34,530 nt of DNA from 9FT-COMBO-48-23 sp964400675. Its GTDB lineage: Bacteria > Chloroflexota > Dehalococcoidia > GIF9 > UBA5629. Each line of letters begins with the position of its first letter. Position 1 is the stretch's first letter. The translations under genes were made by a program, and so were the position numbers. Under the pieces are notes generated by a model. It searched no databases. It was not told the origin of the DNA and worked only from the letters and a program-made list of their open reading frames with translations. Location of the stretch: positions 1 through 34,530 of the forward strand of contig CAYNVO010000013.1 of assembly GCA_964400675.1 (NCBI GenBank). The letters run 5' to 3'. Positions 7,769 through 14,762 of this stretch are shown here, piece by piece.

Positions 7769-8587
7769 CTAGGTCTTCTTCTTGCCCCTGGTGTGCCGTC
7801 TCAGAAAATCTAGTATCGCCTTTGTAGCTTCCAGCGACTCGGTGAAGCCGTGGCCGGCATTCGGTATCATAACCAGCTCGGCACCGGGTATCACGGAAGC
7901 TAAAATCTTCGAGTTCTCGGGTTGAATAATCCTGTCGCCGCTGCCGACTATGACCAGTGTTGGCGCCTTGATTTCAGGCAACCGGTCGTAGGTATTATGG
8001 CCAGTTATCGCTTGTGCCTGACAGGCGAAGCCGTGAGGCGGGGTGGGGTATTTCGAAGTGATTTCCACGTACGCTTCAACAGCCTCAGGGTATTTATCAA
8101 TGAATTCCTTACTCCACAACCAGGGCGCAGTTTGCCTGGCTCGCTCCGCCACCGGCAACTTCGCCATTTCAGGGCTAAAAAGAAAAGCCAGTGCTTCCGG
8201 AGTGGGCGGTACTGCTTTTGCTCCACCACACTGTGTACAGCCCAGCACCAGGCTGATAACCCTGTCCGGGTAATTAAGTGCGAATTCCTGAGCAATCATA
8301 CCACCCATGGAAACGCCAAAAATATGTGCTGCCTCAATGCCTATGGCGTCGAGCAATCCCCTGGCATCGGCAGCCATCATCTTCATGGCATAAGCCGCCT
8401 CAGGCTTATCGCTCCGTCCCGTGCCACGGTTGTCAAAAACAATCACGCGATACTCTTTAGAGAAGGGAGGAATCAAAGTAGTCCAGTGCCCGGCGTACTG
8501 GCCGTAGCCCTGTATCATGAGAAGTGGCTCACCATCGCCATGTGTCTCATAGTAGATATTGATATCGCCAACCTTTACCGTAGGCAT
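7769..8587 (-). CDS. Alpha/beta hydrolase (tandem copy 1)
   Basis: A 272-residue alpha/beta hydrolase starting at the ATG at 8585-8587, with GGAGGCGAT upstream. The oxyanion region is IQGYGQ, then FDNRGTGRSDKP. The nucleophile elbow is GVSMGGM, the acid lies in VIVGSGDRII, and the catalytic His is in NAGHGF. There is no signal peptide. Sequence style is close to 3-oxoadipate enol-lactonase-like esterases, but the substrate is unknown. It ends in a basic tail (RRHTRGKKKT). It is a close paralogue of the neighbour at 8666-9490, with which it shares 65 identical bases at the 5' end of the gene. A cap region holds CTQCGG, also conserved in the copy as CTECGG. Confidence 0.88.
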   Translation of the reverse strand: MPTVKVGDINIYYETHGDGEPLLMIQGYGQYAGHWTTLIPPFSKEYRVIVFDNRGTGRSDKPEAAYAMKMMAADARGLLDAIGIEAAHIFGVSMGGMIAQEFALNYPDRVISLVLGCTQCGGAKAVPPTPEALAFLFSPEMAKLPVAERARQTAPWLWSKEFIDKYPEAVEAYVEITSKYPTPPHGFACQAQAITGHNTYDRLPEIKAPTLVIVGSGDRIIQPENSKILASVIPGAELVMIPNAGHGFTESLEATKAILDFLRRHTRGKKKT

Positions 8588-8622
8588 ATCATCGCCTCCT
8601 TCTATTAAATGTCACACTTACC

Positions 8623-8628
8623 ATTTTA
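8623..8628 (-). promoter_or_regulatory. Possible -10 box of hydrolase copy 1
   Basis: On the minus strand the sequence GATTGGTGTAAAATG lies about 35 bases before the start codon, giving TAAAAT as a -10 box. The upstream region of copy 2 carries the matching GATTGGTGTAGAATG at 9525-9530. Conservation in both copies suggests separate but related promoters. No good -35 box is clear. Confidence 0.35.
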
Positions 8629-8665
8629 CACCAATCAGATACCAGACGAACCAGGCGTTCAGCGT

Positions 8666-9490
8666 CTAGGCTTTTTTCTTACCCTTCGAGTGACGCTTCA
8701 GAAAATCGAGTATGGCACTGATAGACCTGGTCGCGGCATCACCGAAGAAGCCATGCCCTGAGTTTTCCAGCATAACCAGCTCGGCACCCGGTATCTTTGA
8801 GGCTAGAATCTTCGAGTTACCGGCTGGAATAATCCTGTCGGCGTCGCCGGTTATAACCAGGGTTGGTGCCTTAATCTGATGTAGCCGCTCATAGGTATCA
8901 TGGCTCCTGATTGCCCGTGCCTGTCCCGCGTAGCCATGAGGCGGGGTAGGATATCTGGCAGTGGTTTCCACGTATAGCTCAACAGCTTTTGGATGCTTAT
9001 CTATGAATTCCTGATTCCACAGCCAGGGTGGTGTTTGCCTGGCTCGCTCGGCCGCCGGTAATTTTGCCATTTCCGGACCGAAAAGGAACGCCAGCGCCTC
9101 TTTAGCCTGAGGTACCGCGTTTTTCCCTCCACATTCGGTGCAGCCCAGTATGAGGCTGATAACCCTGTCCGGGTAATTAATCGCAAATTCCTGAGCAATC
9201 ATGCCGCCCATAGAAATGCCGAAAACATGTGCCCGGTCGATGCCGATGGCGTCGAGCAATCCTCTAGCATCGGCAGCCATGATCTTCACGTTGTAGGGCG
9301 GGTCCGGCTTGTCGCTCCGCCCCGTACCCCGGTTGTCAAAGATAATGACGCGATACTCCCGGGAAAGAGTTGGAATCAATGCCGTCCAATGTCCGGAGTA
9401 CTGGCCATAGCCACTGATTAACAACAGTGGCTCACCATCGCCATGTGTCTCATAGTAGATATTGATATCGCCAACCTTTACCGTAGGCAT
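8666..9490 (-). CDS. Alpha/beta hydrolase (tandem copy 2)
   Basis: A 274-residue paralogue of the hydrolase at 7769-8587, in the same orientation. It starts at the ATG at 9488-9490, with a GGGGG run upstream as the probable binding site. The catalytic set is complete: ISGYGQYSGH and FDNRGTGRSDKP, GISMGGM as the nucleophile elbow, VITGDADRII for the acid, and NSGHGF for the histidine. The C-terminus is again a basic KRHSKGKKKA. Differences from copy 1 cluster in the cap domain and in the segment before the C-terminal helix (FFGDAATRSIS against FTESLEATK), which suggests separate substrate ranges. It is not known which copy is ancestral. Confidence 0.88.
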   Translation of the reverse strand: MPTVKVGDINIYYETHGDGEPLLLISGYGQYSGHWTALIPTLSREYRVIIFDNRGTGRSDKPDPPYNVKIMAADARGLLDAIGIDRAHVFGISMGGMIAQEFAINYPDRVISLILGCTECGGKNAVPQAKEALAFLFGPEMAKLPAAERARQTPPWLWNQEFIDKHPKAVELYVETTARYPTPPHGYAGQARAIRSHDTYERLHQIKAPTLVITGDADRIIPAGNSKILASKIPGAELVMLENSGHGFFGDAATRSISAILDFLKRHSKGKKKA

Positions 9491-9524
9491 TTCACAGCCC
9501 CCTTAGTTCAAATATCGCGCCGAC

Positions 9525-9530
9525 ATTCTA
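9525..9530 (-). promoter_or_regulatory. Possible -10 box of hydrolase copy 2
   Basis: On the minus strand TAGAAT follows GATTGGTG, matching the arrangement ahead of copy 1 at 8623-8628. This supports a duplicated promoter for each hydrolase gene. Confidence 0.35.
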
Positions 9531-9570
9531 CACCAATCACGCCCTTGAGGTCGATAGTTTGTGCCAGTTG

Positions 9571-9593
9571 CTCTCTCCCCCGGCGGGAGAGAG
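9571..9593. repeat. CTCTCTCCC/GGGAGAGAG hairpin
   Basis: A perfect 9-base stem (9571-9579 with 9585-9593) encloses a 5-base loop. It lies between divergent genes, so it is not a terminator for either. It resembles a dispersed hairpin repeat. Confidence 0.5.
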
Positions 9594-9717
9594 TTAGAAT
9601 GAGTAGGATTCTGCCCATGTAGCATTGCTGAGTATTTTCAGCTAATATGTATAGCTGAGAAACCTGTATGATATGCCCCATGCTGCGCTCGAAGAGGAGC
9701 TGGAAAGGAGCTGCTAA

Positions 9718-10170
9718 ATGGACTCTGTAATTTACGAAGAAAGCCCCCGCTATGACTCATTGCTCAAAGCCATCATGGTGCTGCCTGTGTTCTTCATACT
9801 TTTCGGTATATACTATCTATTCATCGCCCAGGTCGAGGCAGCAATTGCCATGTTCGCCACAACCATAGTCATGGCTGCCATCTTCTGGGCGATATTTCCC
9901 AGGAAGTACCAGATACTCGACAGTAAGTTCAGGGTAGCCCTCGGTGGACCATTCTCTCTTAGCGTTCACTTCGATAACCTGGAAACTGCCAGAGCGCCTG
10001 AGGGTGCGACCTTCGGCATCAACTTCCCCACCTGCTTCTCAGGCGACCGCGTGGTGCAAATCGTCAGGAAAAAGGGCTGGTACGTAAACATAACCCCAAA
10101 CGACCGTGACCTGTTCCTGGAAAACCTCAACAAAGCCCTGACTGACTGGAGGAGGCAAAACCCAAGTTAA
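9718..10170 (+). CDS. Small membrane protein with a PH-like cytoplasmic domain
   Basis: A 150-residue protein with GGAAAGGAG upstream of its ATG. Two hydrophobic helices span about residues 18-36 and 40-60, joined by a very short turn. The following 90 residues are predominantly beta-type (YQILDSKFRVALGGPFSLSVHF and VVQIVRKKGWYVNITP) and end in a helix (DLFLENLNKALTDW). This layout matches bacterial PH-like (YdbS/bPH) membrane proteins, whose role is generally unknown. It is followed by tandem repeats and then mtnA on the same strand. I am confident it is a gene; the domain assignment is an inference. Confidence 0.7.
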   Translation: MDSVIYEESPRYDSLLKAIMVLPVFFILFGIYYLFIAQVEAAIAMFATTIVMAAIFWAIFPRKYQILDSKFRVALGGPFSLSVHFDNLETARAPEGATFGINFPTCFSGDRVVQIVRKKGWYVNITPNDRDLFLENLNKALTDWRRQNPS

Positions 10171-10178
10171 TGCTCGAT

Positions 10179-10407
10179 GTCATTGCGAGTACTTCGTCAC
10201 CGCTCATTCTGAGCCTGCCGAAGAATCTAAACCCAGAACGTGTCATTCTGAGCCTGTCGAAGAATCTAAACCCAGAACATGTCATTCTGAGCCTAGCGAA
10301 GAATCTAAACCCAGAACGTGTCATTCTGAGCCTGTCGAAGAATCTGAACCCTTCGTACAGTTTATCCAGAGCAGATCCTTCGGTCACTTCTTTCCCTCAG
10401 GATGACA
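10179..10407. repeat. Extragenic repeat cluster with a 39-base tandem array
   Basis: A CATTGCGAG half-element is followed by a tandem array at 10205-10350. The 39-base unit begins CATTCTGAGCCTGCCGAAGA and ends AACCCAGAACGTGT. Units start at 10205, 10244, 10283 and 10322; the fourth is partial. Units differ by one to three bases. The cluster closes with a facing GATCCTTCGG...CTCAGGATGACA copy. As 39 is a multiple of three, one plus-strand frame stays open through the array, but its product is just repeat translation. Confidence 0.85.
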
Positions 10408-10422
10408 TAACACAGGAGCCTT

Positions 10423-11451
10423 ATGAAACCTATTGAATGGTTAGACAGCAAAATCAAGATTATCGACCAGACGCAACTGCCTGGCAAGCTGGTCTTTGTC
10501 GAGCTCCGCAGCTACGCCGAGGTCGTCGCCGCCATCAAGGTGCTCAAGGTACGCGGTGCGCCGGCGGTCGGAGTAGCCGCCGCCTACGGCATCGCCCTCG
10601 GCGCCCAAAACATAAAGGCGGAAAATAAAGCTAAATTCCTTAGCCAGCTGGATAAAATCCTGCACGCTTTCGCCGCCAGCCGTCCCACGGCAGTTAATCT
10701 ATTTGCAGCCATCGACCGCATGAAAAAGGCGGCGTCAGCGGCTGATATCGCCACCATAAAGCAGGCGCTCATCGACGAGGCAAAGGCAATTCACGCCGAT
10801 GAAGAAGCCGCCACCGGGCGTCTCAGCCGTATCGGAGCCGGGCTTATCAAGGACGGCTTCGTTATACTGACACACTGCAACGCCGGTCCACTGGCAACTG
10901 CCGGCTACGGCACGGCTCTGGGCGTCATCAAAGCCGCCGCGGAGCAGGGCAAGAGAATCGAGGTCATCGCCACCGAGACCCGTCCCCTGCTCCAGGGCGC
11001 CCGTCTCACCACCTGGGAGCTGATGCAGGAGAACATACCGGTAACCCTGATTACCGATTCCATGGCTGGCTATTTCATAAACCGGGGCAAGGTAAGCTGC
11101 GTACTGCTCGGTGCCGACAGGATTGCCGCCAACGGCGACACCGCCAACAAAATCGGCTCCTACACCTTAGCCGTGCTGGCTAAAGAAAACGGCATACCCT
11201 TTTACGTGGCGGCGCCCACCAGCACCATCGACCTCTCTTTGAAGTCCGGCGCTGAAATCCCCATCGAGGAACGCAACCCGGATGAGGTAACCCATATCGG
11301 CGGCATTCGCCTGGCTCCAAGAGGCGTCACCGCCGCCAACCCCGCCTTCGACGTCACCCCACACAAATACATAACCGCCATAATCACCGAAAAAGGTGTC
11401 ATCAGGAAGCCGTACCTAAACAGCCTAAAGAGATTAATTGGTGAGGAATAA
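10423..11451 (+). CDS. mtnA: S-methyl-5-thioribose-1-phosphate isomerase
   Basis: A 342-residue protein with AGGAGCCTT before its ATG. It catalyses the aldose-ketose isomerisation of methylthioribose 1-phosphate to methylthioribulose 1-phosphate in methionine salvage. Family signatures are all present: VRGAPAVGVAAAYG, THCNAGPLATAGYGTALGV with the catalytic Cys152, TRPLLQGARLTTWEL, and LLGADRIAANGDTANKIGSY with catalytic Asp232. The length is normal and the protein complete. It is the substrate-side partner of the mtnP gene 3.4 kb downstream. In bacteria with mtnP, methylthioribose 1-phosphate comes directly from phosphorolysis. No later salvage gene (mtnB, C, D) is in the window, so the fate of the product is open. 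Confidence 0.95.
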   Translation: MKPIEWLDSKIKIIDQTQLPGKLVFVELRSYAEVVAAIKVLKVRGAPAVGVAAAYGIALGAQNIKAENKAKFLSQLDKILHAFAASRPTAVNLFAAIDRMKKAASAADIATIKQALIDEAKAIHADEEAATGRLSRIGAGLIKDGFVILTHCNAGPLATAGYGTALGVIKAAAEQGKRIEVIATETRPLLQGARLTTWELMQENIPVTLITDSMAGYFINRGKVSCVLLGADRIAANGDTANKIGSYTLAVLAKENGIPFYVAAPTSTIDLSLKSGAEIPIEERNPDEVTHIGGIRLAPRGVTAANPAFDVTPHKYITAIITEKGVIRKPYLNSLKRLIGEE

Positions 11452-11453
11452 CA

Positions 11454-11483
11454 TTGAAAATCTAAGAACCCCGGTAGTATACT
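11454..11483 (+). promoter_or_regulatory. Probable promoter of the 11503 gene
   Basis: TTGAAA (11454-11459) and TATACT (11478-11483) are separated by 18 bases, immediately after mtnA and 19 bases before the ATG at 11503. The short leader and good boxes support an independent transcription start for this gene. Confidence 0.5.
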
Positions 11484-11502
11484 CATCACGAGGTGGATTT
11501 TT

Positions 11503-12348
11503 ATGGGAGATAAAGCTCAAGAGGAAGAAACTAGAGAAGCTAAAGTTATTCATCCGTTTGAAAAGCGTTTTAATATTCCTTTACCTCTCGAAGATATTAA
11601 GCAGCGATTTATGAACAGGATATGGAATGGCTTTAATCAGAAATTAAATTTCTTTATGGGAAATCCCCCCCTTTCTGATCTCCTTCCTGTACTGAGAAAT
11701 GTAGCTGACGGGCTGGGAGTAACGTATAGAGTAGGTGCTGGTTTTAAATATTATGCGAGCGGAGAATTCAATCACTTATTGGATTCCTTGGAGCTACTTT
11801 ATGCAGGATTATTACAAAATCACAAACCGCTCTCTGTAACGCTGGAAAAAATAATTGAAGATGCAATGACAATGACCAAGCGTGAAATTGACCTTGGAAT
11901 AGAGTGGAAAGATGGTATTTTTCAGCCCAGCGGCGCTAAGCTATTGGATGAAGAATTAGTGAATGAGCCTATGAAGTGGCTGGCTGACCCGAAGTATAAG
12001 AATGTTCTCCAACCATTCCAAAAAGGGCTGAAACATTATTTGGAAGCGACCAAAGACCCTAGCAAACTACCAGATACTGTAACTGACATGTATGAGGCCT
12101 TAGAGGCTCTGGCCAGAATAATCAATGGAAACGACAAGAATCTATCGGCTAATGCTGCACAATTCGTAGATAACTTGGGATTAAGTGAATACTATGCCAA
12201 AATGCTGAATGAATATTGTCAGTACGCGCATCAATATAGACACGCTGTTAGGCAAGCCAAGGGAAGAACACCGCCAAAGCCACAGGAAGTTGAAGCGTTT
12301 ATCTATACCACTGGACTATTCATCAGACTAGCAATCCACCCCTCCTAG
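11503..12348 (+). CDS. Hypothetical helical protein, possibly acquired
   Basis: A 281-residue soluble protein with GAGGTGG upstream of its ATG. It is mainly alpha-helical and has no signal peptide or membrane segment. The codon use is clearly richer in A and T than in mtnA next to it. The C-terminal part (from about residue 195, YEALEALARIINGN, to QYAHQYRHAVRQAKG and FIYTTGLFIRLAIHPS) has the look of the helical C-terminal domains of abortive-infection (AbiJ-like) proteins, but I cannot point to a catalytic Rx4-6H motif. It has its own predicted promoter, and its stop is followed by an unrelated minus-strand module. It could be a defence-type accessory gene; that remains a guess. Confidence 0.6.
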   Translation: MGDKAQEEETREAKVIHPFEKRFNIPLPLEDIKQRFMNRIWNGFNQKLNFFMGNPPLSDLLPVLRNVADGLGVTYRVGAGFKYYASGEFNHLLDSLELLYAGLLQNHKPLSVTLEKIIEDAMTMTKREIDLGIEWKDGIFQPSGAKLLDEELVNEPMKWLADPKYKNVLQPFQKGLKHYLEATKDPSKLPDTVTDMYEALEALARIINGNDKNLSANAAQFVDNLGLSEYYAKMLNEYCQYAHQYRHAVRQAKGRTPPKPQEVEAFIYTTGLFIRLAIHPS

Positions 12349-12384
12349 TACCAGCTTAAACGAATCACGTCAAACGGTAATTAC

Positions 12385-12431
12385 CACCAGTTGAATTTCA
12401 GTCGAGAGCTAAATCATCAGAACATGGGGCA
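12385..12431. repeat. Downstream flank repeat, copy A
   Basis: This stretch (opening CACCAGTTGAATTTCAG, closing CATGGGGCA) is a diverged copy of 13163-13212. Both share CGAGAGCTAAATCA in the middle. Each copy lies on the downstream side of a minus-strand small membrane-protein gene. Confidence 0.7.
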
Positions 12432-12437
12432 TAGGAA
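12417..12437 (-). pseudogene. Remnant of the 30-residue membrane peptide gene
   Basis: On the minus strand the codons read F-L-C-P-M-F and then TGA. The intact peptide at 13198-13290 ends F-I-C-P-M-F and then TGA. Homology continues past the stop into the flank repeat. No start or membrane segment remains upstream; the zinc-ribbon gene ends 48 bases away instead. I read this as the tail of a second copy whose front was lost. Confidence 0.5.
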
Positions 12438-12484
12438 TTCACCCATATTATCAGCGTTAACTATGAAATTATTAAGGACTCACC

Positions 12485-13033
12485 CTACTGCGTTGCAGGT
12501 GAATAAGGCACTGTAGGTTGCAGTAGGAAATTATCATAAACAAAGTATGCTCCCAACACGAGGAAAGCTAGTATTATAGGAATTAGTACCAAGCCTATTC
12601 CCCAATTCCTCCAAGTTCTCTGCGTCTTATTGAAGTGCTCAACGCTGTCCCATCTCCTGCTCTGCCATGCCCATTTGCTTCCATTAGCTCCCAGTATAAT
12701 AGATATGATTAGGCCAACGAAAGGCAGAGGAATCAAAGTAAGAAAAGATACCCAGACACTATTGCCAATACCCCATATCCAAGCCAATAAGAATGCTCCC
12801 CAGTTCCAGCCTTGGATTTCGTAAGGGACTATTGCTTGCTTTCCTTGTCCAGAAGTGTTTGGCACAGGCACAGATTGCTGTCCCCATTCTCGTTGCGTTT
12901 GCTGCTGGTAGATAGTTGGAGTCTGTATCTGTGGTTGTGCTTGCCAATTTAGAGCTGCCCCACAATTTCCGCAGAACCTAAAACCAAAAGGAACTGGAGA
13001 ACCACAACCGGGGCATGAAAACGTCTGCTGCAT
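12485..13033 (-). CDS. Zinc-ribbon membrane protein
   Basis: A 182-residue protein starting at the ATG at 13031-13033, with GGGGGAAGG upstream. Residues 7-26 form a zinc ribbon with two CxxC knuckles (CPGCG and CGNCG). A Gln/Thr-rich linker of about 45 residues follows. The rest is a membrane domain: WNWGAFLLAWIWGIGN, then a helix through FLTLIPLPFVGLIISIILG, a basic loop with KWAWQSRRW, and a last helix WGIGLVLIPIILAFLVLGAYF. The membrane part looks like the DUF2628-type domain often joined to zinc ribbons. The function is unknown. Its promoter region and downstream flank are duplicated around the 30-residue peptide gene next to it. Confidence 0.82.
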   Translation of the reverse strand: MQQTFSCPGCGSPVPFGFRFCGNCGAALNWQAQPQIQTPTIYQQQTQREWGQQSVPVPNTSGQGKQAIVPYEIQGWNWGAFLLAWIWGIGNSVWVSFLTLIPLPFVGLIISIILGANGSKWAWQSRRWDSVEHFNKTQRTWRNWGIGLVLIPIILAFLVLGAYFVYDNFLLQPTVPYSPATQ

Positions 13034-13099
13034 TCTATAACCTTCCCCCTACCACATTGTTAAATCATCTATTGCTGTCGTAGACGATGTGTTAAATCA

Positions 13100-13132
13100 A
13101 TTATACACCCAGCCAGAATCAAACAGAATACC
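13100..13132 (-). promoter_or_regulatory. Shared promoter-like repeat, copy A
   Basis: On the minus strand this 33-base block ends in GGCTGGGTGTATAAT, a perfect -10 hexamer. The same block, also 33 bases long, lies at 13340-13372 ahead of the 30-residue peptide gene. The -35 side (GGTATTCTGTTT) is also conserved. It lies about 65 bases before the zinc-ribbon start codon. Confidence 0.5.
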
Positions 13133-13162
13133 CCTGTGCCCCATCACACAGGCGGTGATAGT

Positions 13163-13212
13163 CACCAGTTTGATTTGAGGCGAGAGCTAAATCAACATCA
13201 AAACATGGGGCA
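13163..13212. repeat. Downstream flank repeat, copy B
   Basis: This is the counterpart of 12385-12431. It overlaps the last five codons of the 30-residue peptide gene and continues past its stop. Confidence 0.7.
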
Positions 13213-13290
13213 GATGAACCTGGTAAGCACCCACCATATCAGTGCGATAAGAACCAGGGCTATAAGTATGTTGATGAGTATTCTAATCAT
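13198..13290 (-). CDS. 30-residue single-span membrane peptide
   Basis: This minus-strand ORF starts at the ATG at 13288-13290 with GAGAGGGGGTC upstream, and ends at a TGA at 13198-13200. The product runs from MIRILINILIALVLIALI through WWVLTRF to ICPMF. It is a single hydrophobic helix with one Arg near the N-terminus and WW at the membrane edge. It resembles in style the small Thivi_2564-type membrane peptides, but it is shorter. Support comes from the good binding site, a predicted promoter at 13340-13372, and a second decayed copy of its last codons at 12417-12437 that ends at the same codon. No function is known. It is too short to be called by most gene finders. Confidence 0.6.
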   Translation of the reverse strand: MIRILINILIALVLIALIWWVLTRFICPMF

Positions 13291-13339
13291 TCGGTTGACC
13301 CCCTCTCGGCGTTGAATTCGATTTCCTGGATACCCCCCG

Positions 13340-13372
13340 ATTATACACCCAGCCGAAGGGAAATAGAATACC
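13340..13372 (-). promoter_or_regulatory. Shared promoter-like repeat, copy B
   Basis: On the minus strand the block ends in GGCTGGGTGTATAAT, the same as copy A at 13100-13132, about 50 bases ahead of the 30-residue peptide. Between the copies the spacer bases differ, while the -10 side and the outer GGTATTCT are kept. Confidence 0.5.
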
Positions 13373-13374
13373 GC

Positions 13375-13393
13375 ATGCTCACAGAGTGAGCAT
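13375..13393. other. ATGCTCAC/GTGAGCAT hairpin
   Basis: A perfect 8-base stem with a 3-base loop (AGA) lies just upstream of promoter-like copy B. Its position suggests a possible operator for a dimeric regulator, or the edge of the duplicated module. Copy A has no equivalent at the same distance. Confidence 0.35.
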
Positions 13394-13441
13394 TAAATCC
13401 TAAACCCCAAGCACCAAATCCCAAACAAATTCAAATGGCCC
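13393..13441. repeat. AAATCC/CCCAAA-type extragenic repeat
   Basis: The stretch with TAAATCCTAAACCCCAAGCA and CAAATCCCAAACAAATTC resembles another class of dispersed non-coding repeat found in environmental genomes. I recognise it by its style only. It is part of the 633-base gap 13291-13923, which otherwise holds the module above and the repeat cluster that follows. Confidence 0.4.
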
Positions 13442-13500
13442 AGGTGTTTCCGGGGTTATTTTCCTACTCAACGGGATTCTTCGAGGGGTTTTATACTGAG

Positions 13501-13810
13501 CCAGATCCTTCAGTCGCTCCACTCCCTCAGGATGACAGAAGCGAAGGGCTCAGATTCTTCGACAGGCTCAGAATGATCGGGGTGAGGCAGAATGAGCAGG
13601 GTGAGGCAGAATGAGGGGGGAAAGAGCTTGATGAAAATAGCGAAGGGTCCAGATTCTTCGCTACGCTCAGAATGACAGGAGAGGGACTCTCTCAGGATGA
13701 CAGAAGCGAAGGGTCCAGATTCTTCGACAGGCTCAGAATGACAGTTGCGGGACTCTCTCAGGATGACAGAAGCGAAGGGTCCAGATTCTTCGCTACGCTC
13801 AGAATGACAG
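13501..13810. repeat. Large extragenic palindromic repeat cluster
   Basis: At least seven half-elements alternate here: GATCCTTC...CTCAGGATGACAG and AGATTCTTCG...CTCAGAATGACAG. A segment of about 80 bases (GACAGAAGCGAAGGGTCCAG, then ATTCTTCG...) recurs nearly unchanged, so part of the cluster grew by tandem duplication. Open frames across it are repeat translations (the well-known CHSERSEES type), not genes. Confidence 0.85.
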
Positions 13811-13923
13811 GGGGAGGGGGGAGAATTAAAGGCGGTGATTGTCAGCAACGGGATTTCCAAGTATAATTGCGGCGTTTCCGCGCAGCCTCAGTAGCTGCGC
13901 AAGCCCAGATACGGAGGGTTAAA

Positions 13924-14598
13924 ATGCAACCTGAATTGATGCTAGTTGTGCTGACGGTATGGATGTTCATCCTGTGGTTCGGCTCCGTGGCGCTGGAAGC
14001 CACCGGAATGGAGCGGAAAAAAGCCCGCTTCCAGGCGCTCTCGGCACTAACCGGCACCGGCTTCACCACACGGGAGGCGGAGGACATAGTGGGGCATCCC
14101 CGGCGCCGCCTTATAGCCACCTGGCTGATGTTCCTGGGCAGCGTTGGCATTATACTGTTCCTGCTCATTTTCCTGGTGATAATCCTGGTGGGAGCAAAAC
14201 CAGTCAAGCCGACATCATCCGTTCTCATTATCCTTTCGGCTCTGCCACCAATCGCCTTGATGGTGCTTTTCTGGATAGGCGTACTGGACAAGCTGGCAAC
14301 TGCAATAGTCAACTGGCTGAAGCGTTCGGCATATTTCACCTCTGACTTTTCAATCAGGGAGATAGTCCACCAGGCAGGCGACTACAGCATAGCCCGCCTG
14401 ACAATAGGCAGGAAGGCAGCGGAGGTGGGCTGCAAAATAGGCGACATCAGCCTGGCAAAGCATGACATCAAGATTCTGGCGATTGAAAGAGGCGACAGAA
14501 CACTGGCTTTCCCTGAGTCTAAGGAGGTTGTGCAGGCTGGAGACCACCTGCTGTGCTACGGCAAGACAGACGAAATGAGCGGATTGATGAAGCAATGA
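13924..14598 (+). CDS. Membrane protein with channel-like loop and TrkA_C domain
   Basis: A 224-residue protein starting at the ATG at 13924, which has GGAGGGTTAAA upstream. A hydrophobic helix spans residues 4-25. It is followed by SALTGTGFTTREAED, which looks like a re-entrant filter loop of TrkH/Ktr-type potassium transporters. Two further helices lie at about 58-83 and 94-120. Residues 140-224 match an RCK C-terminal (TrkA_C) ligand domain: IARLTIGRKAAEVGCKIGD, then ILAIERGDRTLAFPESKEVV and AGDHLLCYGK. The nucleotide-binding RCK_N domain is absent. TrkA_C domains commonly bind small ligands such as cyclic dinucleotides. A role in ion transport is likely but not proven. Confidence 0.75.
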   Translation: MQPELMLVVLTVWMFILWFGSVALEATGMERKKARFQALSALTGTGFTTREAEDIVGHPRRRLIATWLMFLGSVGIILFLLIFLVIILVGAKPVKPTSSVLIILSALPPIALMVLFWIGVLDKLATAIVNWLKRSAYFTSDFSIREIVHQAGDYSIARLTIGRKAAEVGCKIGDISLAKHDIKILAIERGDRTLAFPESKEVVQAGDHLLCYGKTDEMSGLMKQ

Positions 14599-14646
14599 GG
14601 AGAATGATTAGCAAATTTCCGTGTTATTTCACGTTCTTTTCTTTTT

Positions 14647-14762
14647 GTCATTCTGAGGAAGCCCTTCGCCCATGTCATTCTGAGCGTAGAGAAGAATCTC
14701 ATAGGGCTCAGGGTAAACTCCGCGAAGAACCTGCAGACCCTTCGCTGTCGCTCAGGGTGACA
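14647..14762. repeat. Extragenic palindromic repeat cluster
   Basis: TGTCATTCTGAGG and TGTCATTCTGAGCGTAGAG half-elements are followed by GAAGAATCTC and by a facing CCTTCGCTGTCGCTCAGGGTGA. The cluster fills most of the gap before mtnP. Confidence 0.75.

Noticed and set aside
10205..10350. A CRISPR-like reading of the 39-base repeat array
   Set aside because: Units are directly abutting without unique spacers, no cas gene is near, and the unit is a member of the dispersed repeat family.
10170..10436. An open frame of 88 codons across the 39-base tandem array
   Set aside because: Its product is only repeat translation and the frame runs into the mtnA start; it is reported as a repeat observation and not as a gene.
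13510..13860. A minus-strand frame with CHSERSEES-type repeats
   Set aside because: This is the well-known artefact of translating extragenic palindromic repeats; it has no start signal and no protein family.
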